From Paraconiothyrium sp. Pb-2020 (Eukaryota; Ascomycota; Dothideomycetes; Pleosporales; Didymosphaeriaceae): 64,000 nt of DNA. Location: the NCBI GenBank assembly GCA_022419385.1, contig JAJUBI010000001.1, forward strand, positions 2,294,001 to 2,358,000, written 5' to 3'. The translations under genes and the position numbers were made by a program. How positions within the stretch are numbered: position 1 is the stretch's first letter; each line of letters opens with the position of its first letter. This document shows, one piece after another, positions 32,760-42,100 of the stretch. The notes below the pieces were generated by a model that saw only the letters and a list, made by a program, of their open reading frames with translations, had not been told where the DNA came from and made no database searches.

Positions 32760-33857
32760 ATGGATGTCGACATACAACAATACCCAGCGAATACCTTTGT
32801 CCATCGACATGGCGAGGAAGCGTTGAGCTGCCGCTGCCTTTACAAGTGTTGCCACTTTGAGGGTTGCTGTGCCAAGGAGCCAGGCCGAAACTTGGACTCA
32901 CTCCCATATGTGGAGAACTATGTAAGTCTTGTATCCTTACTCGTTTCAGTTGCCTTACTAAACAAATCTCAGACACCAGTTGACATTCCCAACACCGAGC
33001 CTAACAAGCAGAACGCCGGACGTAGTTTCCTTGATCTCCCAGCCGAGCTCCGGAACAAAGTCTACGTGCAGGTGGTTCTCAGTGATGAGGTGATTCGTAT
33101 GAAGCTCAATCCCACGATCATGGACCATGGGGAGATGCACCAATGGGGTCGTGACAACGCATGGGCGATTCTTGGTGTTTGTCGCCGTCTTTATCACGAG
33201 GCCTCTTCCCTGGCATACAAGGAGAACTACTTCCAGGTCTGGCGAGGCACGCATCGGGACTTCTCAATTACCAAGCATCCCGGAATGCCGTACGAGCGTA
33301 TCCAATTTTTGCATCTGTACTATCCCATGGAGACCTCACCTTGTTCCTGGGCGATGGACCACATGTGGTCACATTGGCTCCAAGACGTCGATATCGTACG
33401 CAAACACTTTCCGAACCTCCGTCGGCTCTTCCTGAAGATGGGCTACGAGGGCTTCGATCCTAACACGGTGTACAACTACTCCACTTGGGCGCCTTTGTTG
33501 TTCAAAGGCCCTGGTGAGTCAGGAGCAGCGATGCTGAAGCGTGTCACCGCAGTCCTGCGAGCCATGACACAGTTGCACGGACGCAAGATGCCACAGATCG
33601 TCCAAATGAATTTCTGGGGCTATTTCCATGATGAGAACACCAATGCCTACTACCCTCCCTACCACGAGCCTCAGATGATCAATAAGGCTATCTTGAAAGT
33701 GGCGGATCCGAACATCAACATCGAAGAGTACAAGAAGCAGTCATACCCTCTCCACTGGGTCTCAGGCCCCCATGCCATCTTCTATGGGAACGAGCCTAAT
33801 CCTCTGGAGTGCGAGATGGTCTACGGACCAGAGCCATCCGAGTATGAGAGTGATTAG
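32760..33857 (+). CDS. F-box-like (2EXR-type) fungal protein
   Basis: Lineage-expanded fungal family with an F-box-like N-terminal motif. Molecular role unknown. Exons 32760-32921 and 32973-33857 (348 residues). The motif FLDLPAELRNKVYVQV follows the splice junction. Downstream is ILGVCRRLYHEASSLAYKEN, the typical second half of the motif, then a region on a peptide FPNLRRLFLKMGYEGF. The first exon carries a Cys-rich stretch (CRCLYKCCHFEGCC). The intron 32922-32972 is 51 bp, in frame and stop-free, so the unspliced reading is also open. GTAAGT, CTTACTAAAC and CTCAG mark it clearly as an intron. The start at ATG 32760 is the first in frame, but an upstream exon cannot be excluded. Confidence 0.7.
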   Translation: MDVDIQQYPANTFVHRHGEEALSCRCLYKCCHFEGCCAKEPGRNLDSLPYVENYVSLVSLLVSVALLNKSQTPVDIPNTEPNKQNAGRSFLDLPAELRNKVYVQVVLSDEVIRMKLNPTIMDHGEMHQWGRDNAWAILGVCRRLYHEASSLAYKENYFQVWRGTHRDFSITKHPGMPYERIQFLHLYYPMETSPCSWAMDHMWSHWLQDVDIVRKHFPNLRRLFLKMGYEGFDPNTVYNYSTWAPLLFKGPGESGAAMLKRVTAVLRAMTQLHGRKMPQIVQMNFWGYFHDENTNAYYPPYHEPQMINKAILKVADPNINIEEYKKQSYPLHWVSGPHAIFYGNEPNPLECEMVYGPEPSEYESD

Positions 33858-34598
33858 TTGTGCGCTAGCGGTTCACGAGCCGCCCGAGGCCTAATTACAG
33901 CATGTTGGCCAGCATGCGCCGTTACCTCTTCATCCCAGGCCTTATCTGTTTGTGGCTAATGATGCGCGCTTGTAAGGGAATGGAGGGGTTGTGCTTCTAA
34001 AGTGTTGATACGGCATGGGCTGTTTGTGCTGTTTGTTGTTCTTTCAGTTTCAATTCGGTGGTCCACCGGACCTTGTTCTTCAAGGGTAACAGTTTGTCTG
34101 CATTGGCCCGGTTATCATCATTAGCCTAGTTAATTATGACTGTCGAACGTTGTGCATCAACCCTATGCTTCGTCAATGGAGAACTTTGTACTCGCGTATT
34201 TTCAGATGTAATGCTACTGTATGGCTTGGCCTTCAACAGTGTGCTCCTCGGAGAGACACGAACTTGCGATCCCGATGAGTGCCAATCCTAGCAGCTCCCC
34301 GCCAACTTCCGCCACGGCTATAGCGGAACTCCACTGAGTCACGCCCAAAGCGGCTAAAGCCCACTGTACCGCCCTGTAAGCACAACGTTATGTACTTCAC
34401 TTCAGCCCTGTTTTGTGCTGTAGACACAGCCGTGAATGCGCTTGAATCTCACTTGAAGTGGCAGTTTCCTGTGAACTAAACTGCGCGTGCTAGTCGTATG
34501 ACTTTGCTGTCCTCCCCTCGACGCATCCACCGAGTGCAAGTACTGGATTACAACGACATTTCCAACCCACCCAATATTCATAAGAACATTCATCCGAC
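33858..34598. other. Intergenic region, no gene seen
   Basis: About 740 bp between two plus-strand genes. T-rich downstream of the F-box-like gene, otherwise featureless. Confidence 0.5.
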
Positions 34599-35837
34599 AT
34601 GGCTCAATCCTCAGTTATTCATGTCTTCGATCAAGGAGACTATTCCAAACACCGCCTTGTTACTATCCCACCAACGGATCCTCAACCTCTGTCCCCATCA
34701 TCGCTCCGCCTTAGAACCCGCATCCTCGGCCAGACGACGAACAATCTCACGTATGCCAACCTAGGGTTCGCATTAGGCTGGTGGGATGTCTACCCTATTC
34801 CCGAGAACACGCCAGCACCGTACAACGACCGGTCCAAATACGCCACCATTGCGGGCTGGGGATACGCCGACGTCCTGGAAAGCACCGTCCCAGACGTTTC
34901 CACCGGATCTAGCGTTTACGGATACTTGCATGTCGGGACTGGGACATGGGATGTTAGTATCGAGCAGACTGGGATGACAAATCAGATCCTTGTCACGAGT
35001 CCACACCGCCAGCACCTCTGGAAGATTTATAATCGGCTTTCCGTGCATCCATCCCTGGAGAAACTGGAGAAGGGAAACGGACAAGATGTTCTGGGCTGGG
35101 ACGCGCTGATGACGGCGCTGTTCGGCACGAGTTATAATCTCAGTACCTTCGGCTTTGCGTGGGATGACAATCTGCGCATACATCCCATGGGTGAAGGAGA
35201 GTGGAGCGCGGAGGACGCGAATATAGACAATGCGCTTGTGGTAGTGCTGAATGCAAGTGGGAAGACCGGCATGTCTTTCGCGTACGCATTACGGCATGCT
35301 AGACCGAAGGCACACCAGCCTCGCACCATTGTTGGCGTGGGATCGGACAAGTCGAGACCTCTTCTTGAGCAAAGCGGGTTTTACGATGAGGTGCTTCTGA
35401 ACGGCGACGCCGAAAGAGTCAAAGAGCTGGTGGAAAAAGAGAAGCCGAGGAAGGTGGTATTGCTGGATTTCGGCGCTCGGCCTGGGGCCATGGCGTCGTA
35501 TACTGAGACTCTATCTTCCACCGGCGTTCCTCTCGCTCGGTTCTTCGTTGGCGGCGACAACAGGCCTGCGAAACCGAGTGATCTAATGCAAGCGCGCGGG
35601 GAGAGGGGTGAAGGCGTGCAAGTCAATGCCAACACGCTAAGAGAGAAGGGTATTGAGATTGGTGGAGAGAAATACTTCACGGATTTTGATAAGGCATGGG
35701 GAGGATTTGTTAAGCAGGGTGCGATCAAGGGCACTAAATTAGTTTGGAACGAGGGGATGGAAGGGTGGGAGAAGGGCTGGGAAGCCTTCTGTAAGGATGA
35801 GGTCAGAAGTGATGAGGGAAGGGTGTATAGATTGTAA
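34599..35837 (+). CDS. DUF2855 family protein
   Basis: Intronless, 412 residues from ATG 34599 (MAQSSVIHVFDQGDYSKHRL). Matches the fungal DUF2855 family, which has the fold of medium-chain dehydrogenases/reductases but no assigned reaction. Visible landmarks are NNLTYANLGFALGWWDVYP, IAGWGYADVLESTVPDV, GSSVYGYLHVG and the Rossmann-like stretch NALVVVLNASGKTGMSFAYA, where the second sub-domain binds a nucleotide in MDR relatives. VVLLDFGARPGAMASY follows. Near the C terminus are YFTDFDKAWGGFVKQG and GWEAFCKDEV. Convergent with an MDR oxidoreductase and 2.2 kb from an MFS gene, a possible but unproven metabolic group. Confidence 0.82.
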   Translation: MAQSSVIHVFDQGDYSKHRLVTIPPTDPQPLSPSSLRLRTRILGQTTNNLTYANLGFALGWWDVYPIPENTPAPYNDRSKYATIAGWGYADVLESTVPDVSTGSSVYGYLHVGTGTWDVSIEQTGMTNQILVTSPHRQHLWKIYNRLSVHPSLEKLEKGNGQDVLGWDALMTALFGTSYNLSTFGFAWDDNLRIHPMGEGEWSAEDANIDNALVVVLNASGKTGMSFAYALRHARPKAHQPRTIVGVGSDKSRPLLEQSGFYDEVLLNGDAERVKELVEKEKPRKVVLLDFGARPGAMASYTETLSSTGVPLARFFVGGDNRPAKPSDLMQARGERGEGVQVNANTLREKGIEIGGEKYFTDFDKAWGGFVKQGAIKGTKLVWNEGMEGWEKGWEAFCKDEVRSDEGRVYRL

Positions 35838-36333
35838 GGGGTGATCGGCGTTGACAAAGTTGACATAAAAACCGCTGGGTTAATTGCAATGAAGCTTCAA
35901 CTTGACAGCCCATTACTATTTTGCTAAAGGTATGACCTAATCTAAGTGAAAATATATGTAGCGCTCGGCAAGACCGCGGCGGGTAATGTCCTCTCTACCG
36001 CCCACCAGCAGCGCATCCTCGCCAATTATGCCGGCGTGAACTGTGACTCACACTCAAAACTCAATATAATCTGCATAGTTTCTTAATAGCCATATTCAAG
36101 GCTCATTGTGCGCAACGACCCTACGACCATCTTCCGAAAGTTTGGAAGCTGTAAAGTGTAACGTGCACCTTTGTATATTTCAGGCCACATTGCGTTTCCC
36201 AATTCAACTTCGACTGCACCGCGAAGGAAGTTAACATTATACTAGTAACATTATACTAGGGAATGAGGAACAAGTACTGTCAGTTTCTACAGAAACCCGG
36301 CCTGAAGTAATATAGGTCACTTGTTTGATGCGA
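35838..36333. other. Convergent intergenic region with a coding-like fragment
   Basis: About 500 bp between the ends of the DUF2855 and MDR genes. It contains a 100-bp coding-like fragment (35946-36045, listed separately) and otherwise AT-rich sequence, including a duplicated ATTATACTAG near 36236-36258. Confidence 0.5.
35946..36045 (+). pseudogene. Coding-like fragment resembling a GST/eEF1B-gamma N terminus
   Basis: Reads VKIYVALGKTAAGNVLSTAH then QQRILANYAGVNCD in one frame, preceded directly by TAA and without a start codon. The pattern beta strand, Gly-Asn turn, helix ending in a short ANYAGVN strand is reminiscent of the thioredoxin-like N terminus of glutathione S-transferases and eEF1B-gamma. 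There is no continuation. At most a relic. The family guess is weak. Confidence 0.22.
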
Positions 36334-37615
36334 TCAATCTTGTATTTTCAACACTACCTTGCCACGAATCCGCCCCTCCTCTAGCAGTGCATTCGCTCGT
36401 TCCCATGCTACCTTGTCGTTACCCTGTTCGAGAATTCCTTCAATGGTTTCTTGCACCACAACTCTGACTTCTCCTTTCTCGGCCAATTTGGCCACCTTCT
36501 CCAGGTACTTAGACTCGCTGTACAAAATGATAGCCGCATAACGCGGCCCAGATATCCATCCCCACATGTGCCGGAAGATCTGCGTGGGGTACGTGAAGTA
36601 GGTTAGTGGTGGACCAGGCACGGTGCGACTTGTTTTGTCGCCAACGATGGTGATGTATGCGCCTTCTTTGTGGAGTATCTGTTTCTGGATAACGCAACTG
36701 AGTCAGTTTTCAGATGAATCATAAACGTTGACAAGAGCGCCTACCCATATTCCGAACATTTCCGTGCCACCGACGCAATCAATGTACAAATCAAACTTCA
36801 GGCCACCCGGCATATGATTCGGAAGCGCTTGAGGTAAGTTTGACGTAGTATAGTCGATAATGTCATCTGCACCCAGCTCCTTGACGAAGTCTTTGTTGCG
36901 GCCTGAACAGATGGCCAGGACGTGGCAGTTATATACCTTCTTTGCCACTGTTGAGCGTCAGTAGGTTCTTCTCCTGCAACCATCAAGCGGGATATACACG
37001 GCAAAGGACGAAAAACACAGTCATACATTGCACGCACCACATTCCAGTACCCCCACTCGCACCTGCCACAATGACCCTTCGCTGCGCAACAGTCGGCTTA
37101 AGGGGCGGCAACCGATCCAAGCACGCGAACGCCGTGAGCGTCACAAGCGGAACGGAAGCTGCCTCTTCAAAAGTCCAGCACCCGGGTTTTCTTGCAATGG
37201 GCGCTTTGTCAGAGATGGTAAGATATTTTGTGAAGGTACCTTGGGCAGCCTACTCCAGTCAGCGCAACGAGCTCTATCCCCTGTTCTTTCGATTTCCACG
37301 GCAGAAGTAGTTGCTTACAGGCCCTTCACACATTCCAAAAACCTCATCGCTGACTTCCCATTTTCCCTTTAATTGGTCTCCTACTGCTGCGATGGTCCCT
37401 GAGTAATCCCATCCCATAGTTCCTTCGCGTCCGAATCGTCCCCAGCCGACGAGCGGGCTGTGCCATAGCTGGATATCGCAGGGATTTACTGCTGTAGCGA
37501 GAACCTTGATGATGAGTTGATTAGGTGCGGGAGGCTTAAGAGGTGTGTGGGTCAGATGTGGTGTGGCCGATGGCGAGGCGTATGTTAGAGATGTATTCGA
37601 AGGCGGTAGAGCCAT
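36334..37615 (-). CDS. Zinc-independent medium-chain oxidoreductase (quinone/enoyl reductase type)
   Basis: NAD(P)H-dependent reductase of the MDR superfamily. Exons 37615-37319, 37249-37027, 36947-36745 and 36684-36334 (1074 nt, 357 residues). The N-terminal GroES-like domain has VLATAVNPCDIQLWHSP and TMGWDYSGTIAAVGDQLKG. The cofactor domain has VIVAGASGGTGMWCVQLAKK (AxGGxG-type loop), CSGRNKDFVKELGADDIIDY and DLYIDCVGGTEMFGIW. It ends in ANALLEEGRIRGKVVLKIQD, a hallmark of the quinone oxidoreductase branch. No catalytic zinc ligands. Similar proteins include mitochondrial RTN4IP1-like and polyketide trans-enoyl reductases. No targeting signal is evident. Junctions keep frame, and a CTGAC branch site precedes the exon 2 acceptor. 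Confidence 0.88.
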
Positions 37616-38072
37616 TGTTAGGCTGGAGCGCGCAATTCGTAGTTTGGGAAATGCAGGCTTGGACGCAAGTGGCTGCTGCTTGTATCAAGCGTCTATGTGC
37701 CTTTATAAGGCAGATGCTCCTAGGTACTAGTGTCGTCGTATCGCAACGTGTTGTGGATGCATGAGGCTAGCGCTTTTTGGTTTAGTCTCCACTGGGTCGT
37801 GAAGCTCACGGTAATCTCGTTCTATCTAAGAAGGATCTGGCTGTATCGGTTGTTATGTGTTTGGCTTTTGATCGTGATTTCTGGCTTTCTGGTCCTGCAT
37901 AGAGTACAGAAAACAACAGCGGTGGTTTCAAAGCAAAAGGCCTTCAGGCAACATTGACTGCCACGGCCTGCACGAATCACGTAGGACGAGTAACTGGTGC
38001 CTGCTCCACAGTGCCGGTTGTCGCTCTCGTGGCTAGATCCCCATTCTTGTCTGCCGAACGCCGAACAATCCT
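37616..38072. other. Intergenic region, MDR promoter / MFS 3' flank
   Basis: About 460 bp between two reverse-strand genes, with no coding signal. Confidence 0.5.
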
Positions 38073-39929
38073 TCAGAGCTTGACAGTGTTCCTCGCCCTT
38101 ATTTTCTCCCCATACCGGATGAACAGGAAAGGAATGGGTATAAGGGCCAGACTTACGAACCCCAGCAACGAATTCCCCCAGCCGTACCCCATCGCCTTGT
38201 ACATCTTCGAGCTACTCAGCGGAATCAGAGCTGCACATAAACTACGCAGCACGGTGCTCGCTGCCATTGCACTCGCCGCATGGACTGTGAATACGTCGAC
38301 AAGGTAGGTCGTAGCCGGCATGAACGTCATGAGCAATCCGAAGCCGATGAGGCCTGTGCCAAGAATAGGTACAATCCAATGCGTCATTTCCTGCGCACTC
38401 CAGCCGTACCAGAATAGGCCTACCGGTAAACAGAAACCACCAACACACATGGTGTAGAGGCGATGCTCGGGCCTGAAGTCGTTTCGGGCGATGTGTTTAT
38501 TAACGGTCTTGTTGCCAAAGTATGTGAATCCGAACTGGCCGATCAAGGAGCCGATTCCGATCCCCATGAAAGAAAGTCCGACAACTCCACCTTTCCAATG
38601 GTATTGTGTCTTGAAGACGGCGGTAAAGGTCGTGAAGAGAATGTAAAGATAAGCATAGGTGATGGCAATATACACCGACATGGCGAGGCAGATAGTGAGC
38701 GTGAGCGAGTGAGCATCTTAGCGGGCCTGATGATCGAGAATTTGAATAAATCCGTAGGGGAGAGGTCCGAGGCGAGCTTAGAGCGAAACTTGGGGTTGTC
38801 GGTCTCAGCGCGGAGTCGTTTTGCTTTGCGCTCGAGGATCACGGGAGCTGAAGTCTCCTTCATGAGAATCATAGACATTAACATCAAGGCGCCTGCCTGC
38901 TTCATGTCAGCGGAGTTTGATTAAGCACATGAAACAAGACGTACGATGATGGCGACGAACCAGAAGTTCCACCTCCAGCCCTTAGCAACCGTCAGGAACC
39001 CACCAATAATAGGACCTACGCAAGGGCCGATTGCTGTATTCTTGTCAGCATGATCATATGAAGATGACCTTGTCGTACTCACTTGGCCCCATCATCCAGA
39101 CCACCATAGCGGTACCGCGCTGCTCTCTACTGATCAGGTCTGCAATCGTACCTCCTCCAAGCACCATAGGCGCTCCACCAAAACAACCCATGAAGAATCG
39201 GAAAACGACGAACTGGGCCATGCTAGAAGCCACGGCTGCAGCGATGCTAAAGATCACGAACAGAGCATTACAGCTGTGGTACAACGGAAGTCGTCCGTAC
39301 ATCTCAGAAAGTGGGGCGATGACTGTACTTGTTAATTTCGTCCGATCCAAGAAGATATTCAACAAGAACATACTCATTGGTCCAAATGCGAATCCTAGAA
39401 CATATACTGATACCATGAATTGTTCCAGCATGTCGTTGGTCGAATCGAAGGTAGCCATAACCTAACTTTCTCTAAGCTCTGAAAGTATATACTAAATAAA
39501 ATAAAACCTACTAACCTGTGGTACTCCAGGGGCGAACATACTCGATGCAAGCGGCGTCAAAAATGTGATTGCAGATATCAGACACACAGTTCCCCATTTC
39601 TTCGTATACGACCAGTTCATTGGGTTCTCGGGATCATTTGGGCCATCCCAAAACACAACATTCGGATCGTCCTCAATGCTGTCCACAACCTCCTCTTCAC
39701 TTGGAATTGATCCGGCGTTACTCCCCTTTTCAATATCTTTGTCCAATGGTTCTGTCAAAGGTTCCTTTGGGTCGTGATTCCGGTGCATTGGTCGGGGTGC
39801 TGATGTGTGGCTGGGTACTTGGTGGATCGAGCCTGCATTGCCCGGTATATCTGCATCATGACCTTCTGCGACGGCGAGCTCGATTATTTCGCTGCGCGTT
39901 GGGTGCCGGTACATAACTGGCTTGGACAT
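38073..39929 (-). CDS. MFS drug/polyamine-type transporter (DHA1) with frame break
   Basis: Twelve-helix H+ antiporter of the DHA1 family (TPO/FLU-like). Exons 39929-39516, 39461-39374, 39322-39083, 39033-38945 and 38896-38073. The hydrophilic N terminus (about 110 residues) leads to VFWDGPNDPENPMNWSYTKK, the family's entry motif. TM1-6 include SSMFAPGVPQVMATF, GFAFGPMIIAPLSEMYGRLP (motif A) and GGAPMVLGGGTIADL. GPIIGGFLTVAKGWRWNFW matches motif C, and LMLMSMILMKETSAPVILE the DHA1 motif before the central loop. After IIRPAKMLTRS the frame shifts by one at 38691-38715, then resumes TICLAMSVYIAITYAYLY through TM7-12. The summed exons are 1655 nt, one base short of frame. Either a sequence error or a recently broken gene. 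Intron 2 (39373-39323) is 51 bp and in frame. Confidence 0.75.
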
Positions 39930-40305
39930 GATGTTGAGATGACGCTGAAAAGGATTGCAATACTGCCGTCTGATGCCGGAACTTCGACTGCTACTTAACC
40001 AGATCGCGATAGTGCCAATGTTCTCTTTATTGACCGTGTGGGTCAATGTTATGCGGTTAACGATCGTACTCCGGTTTTCTCAGTGCGGGCTTCTCAGCGC
40101 ATGCCTGAATCAAGCCGGACCTAGTCGGCCGCGATGGTAGCAACGTCAAATTGTTAATCCACGTTGTGGGCCATGACTCGGGTACTAAATCCGAATGGAG
40201 CGCGCGAAGGATCGAAGGCGTCAGGCAATGACTAGACGTAACATCAGTGGAAGCTCTTATGGATAACGATCAATAATAAGTAAAAGGGCAGAAGCGTAAG
40301 GGAAG
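39930..40305. other. Intergenic region upstream of the MFS gene
   Basis: About 380 bp of presumed promoter for the reverse-strand MFS transporter. No coding signal. Confidence 0.5.
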
Positions 40306-40677
40306 ATGCACGGGTCATGGGTCAAGCGTGCCGCTTTGCCGCACGCAGACGGGAAGGAGCTTCCCCAGAAAGAACCCCAGGACGGGTGCGGAGATAAACG
40401 GTGGGCACTTCAAGCGGCGTTGATGACCATGCCCGAGCGCTACTTTGGTGAAAGTCGGTGTCAAATCTTGGTGGAGGGTAAACAAGAGCAATTACATGGT
40501 CATTTCATAGATGCGTCGTACGACGGTTTTAATAAGAACAGTATACTGTTTGACACGCAGGTGAACAATGTCAGGACCATGAAGAACCCAAAGTCCCGAT
40601 TATACAGTCGAACTGCATACGCGAAGCAATTGCCCAAGGGCTTCGAGAGGGTCTTTGCCCCACTTCCGAAGGCTTGA
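40306..40677 (+). CDS. Possible small unknown protein
   Basis: Open frame of 123 codons from ATG 40306. No domain recognised. The second half (DASYDGFNKNSILFDTQVNN, then SRLYSRTAYAKQLPKGFERV) has a plausible protein composition. The first half is Lys/Gln/Gly-rich. The opposite strand is also open over 40500-40844, so chance cannot be excluded. No signal peptide. It could be a relic of a longer gene. Confidence 0.25.
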   Translation: MHGSWVKRAALPHADGKELPQKEPQDGCGDKRWALQAALMTMPERYFGESRCQILVEGKQEQLHGHFIDASYDGFNKNSILFDTQVNNVRTMKNPKSRLYSRTAYAKQLPKGFERVFAPLPKA

Positions 40678-41108
40678 TATTCCATGATACCGTGCGTGCC
40701 GGCGTCGCACAACAGCTTGTCTCTGCCTCCGCGCGCATCGAGGATTCGCTGCTGCAACCGCGGGGGCGGAAGACGACAGGCTGGAAGAGGCTGCCAGTCT
40801 GGTATGCTCCTCTGGAGGATCACTAGCCTCGGCCGAGCCTGCACTTCGTGCAGTTCGCTTGCTTAATCCCGAAGGCTATCCACCTCCAGAGATCTACCAC
40901 TCCGCGGAGCGCTTGGTGTGTGTGCAGTTGGTTCGTTGGTTCGTTGGTTCTTTCAAGGTCTTTTCGTGAAAACCATGCGTTGGTGCATATCCAGCCTCCC
41001 GAGACCTGTTTGCTACGTTTGAACTTCGTAGCGAAATAGCAGCATATTAATCATCCAATTCATACCGAGACCAACGTAGCAGCGTGTCAAAACCATTTCA
41101 TCAGCATC
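40678..41108. other. Intergenic region with short direct repeat
   Basis: About 430 bp without a gene. Contains three tandem GGTTCGTT units at about 40928-40950. Confidence 0.5.
40928..40950. repeat. TTGGTTCG octamer repeat, nearly three copies
   Basis: TTGGTTCG units are repeated head to tail across 40928-40950. Too short to be more than a local slippage product. Confidence 0.6.
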
Positions 41109-41626
41109 TCAGCCCACCGTCTTAGCAAGTTGCTTAGCAACAGTGCAGACTTCTTTACAATCAGAGCCGTCGAACTCGTCAATGGACAGTCCATCTATTG
41201 CCCATCCATGCTTCTGGTTTCAGCGATGGCATCGAAGATGAACTCGTACACACTTTTCGTGTAGTCCACAATGACTCATGTATAGTTCACCAGGCTCAGC
41301 AACCAGTGTGCTTCATCACGTTTGTCTTCGCAGATATCGCCACTGTATCGCTCCATGTACACATCGAGTGTACTACGCATGGTTTCATCAAAGTCGTCTT
41401 GGCCTTTGGCGAGTCAAGCAAGTGCACCCTCAAGTACCTTCCCATGGTGATGTTTCGGCGAGCTGTTTCGTGGTAACTTCCTGCATCCTAAGGGTTCAGC
41501 GCAAATTGCGAACCTGTGGTGCGAGTAGAAAGTCCTAGATCGTCTATACGCGTAGAGAGTATGAGTCGAACAACAGCGGCCTGACCTTCTGGTAGTCCTG
41601 GGTTTCGAAGTATGCTCGTGTTTTAA
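41109..41626 (-). pseudogene. Degenerate protein-coding relic, family unknown
   Basis: Several protein-like segments lie on the reverse strand in broken frames: KTRAYFETQDYQKVRPLLFD near 41620-41560, DETMRSTLDVYMERYSGDIC near 41380-41320, VDYTKSVYEFIFDAIAETRS near 41260-41200, and GLSIDEFDGSDCKEVCTVAK with a terminal QLAKTVG and TGA at 41109-41111. A TGA and a TAG interrupt the middle segments and the last is shifted by one base. Some breaks could be introns, but no model with proper donors spans all of them. I could not assign a family. Best read as a decayed gene, or a spliced gene I failed to resolve. Confidence 0.35.
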
Positions 41627-42100
41627 TCTGCGATTAAGGAGAGCAACTTGAGGTGCAGCAGCGTGAGTGCACTTAGTGCAGGTTTGCAAGGGCTCGGCGG
41701 CTTTGCTGGAAGATTTCTGCCACGTTTAGATATAGAGTGTAGGAAGAAATTTCGAATGGCCTTGAGGCTGAGCCGGCGCATACGGAGGTGCTTGACCATG
41801 AGGTCGACAACCGGCTCATTGTTGCCCAGAGATATCCATGATTCAAGAGAGATGCAACGCATTTGAGGGCACAACCAGATTTACAGAATAGAGTGTAGGG
41901 CTGCGCGGGTATTGTACCGTGTTGAAAATCGTGCGGCTTCTGCACATCCGCGGCCGCACCCGCTTAGCGACGGGCGAAACCGCTTTCGGAAGGCTTGAAT
42001 GGCTGCATCATCAGCGCCACTGTTTCACGACCACCGTTGCTCAACTTCCCTTTGATTATAGAAAGCCTAGATACTGCTGTGAGACGAGCATCATCCCGAA
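41627..42100. other. Intergenic region upstream of BNA6
   Basis: About 470 bp. Reverse-strand frames at 41623-41945 may be the upstream part of the neighbouring relic. The stretch next to 42101 is the presumed BNA6 promoter. Confidence 0.4.

Noticed and set aside
41198..41476. 92-codon plus-strand open frame
   Set aside because: Antisense to the protein-like reverse-strand relic, which has better coding character.
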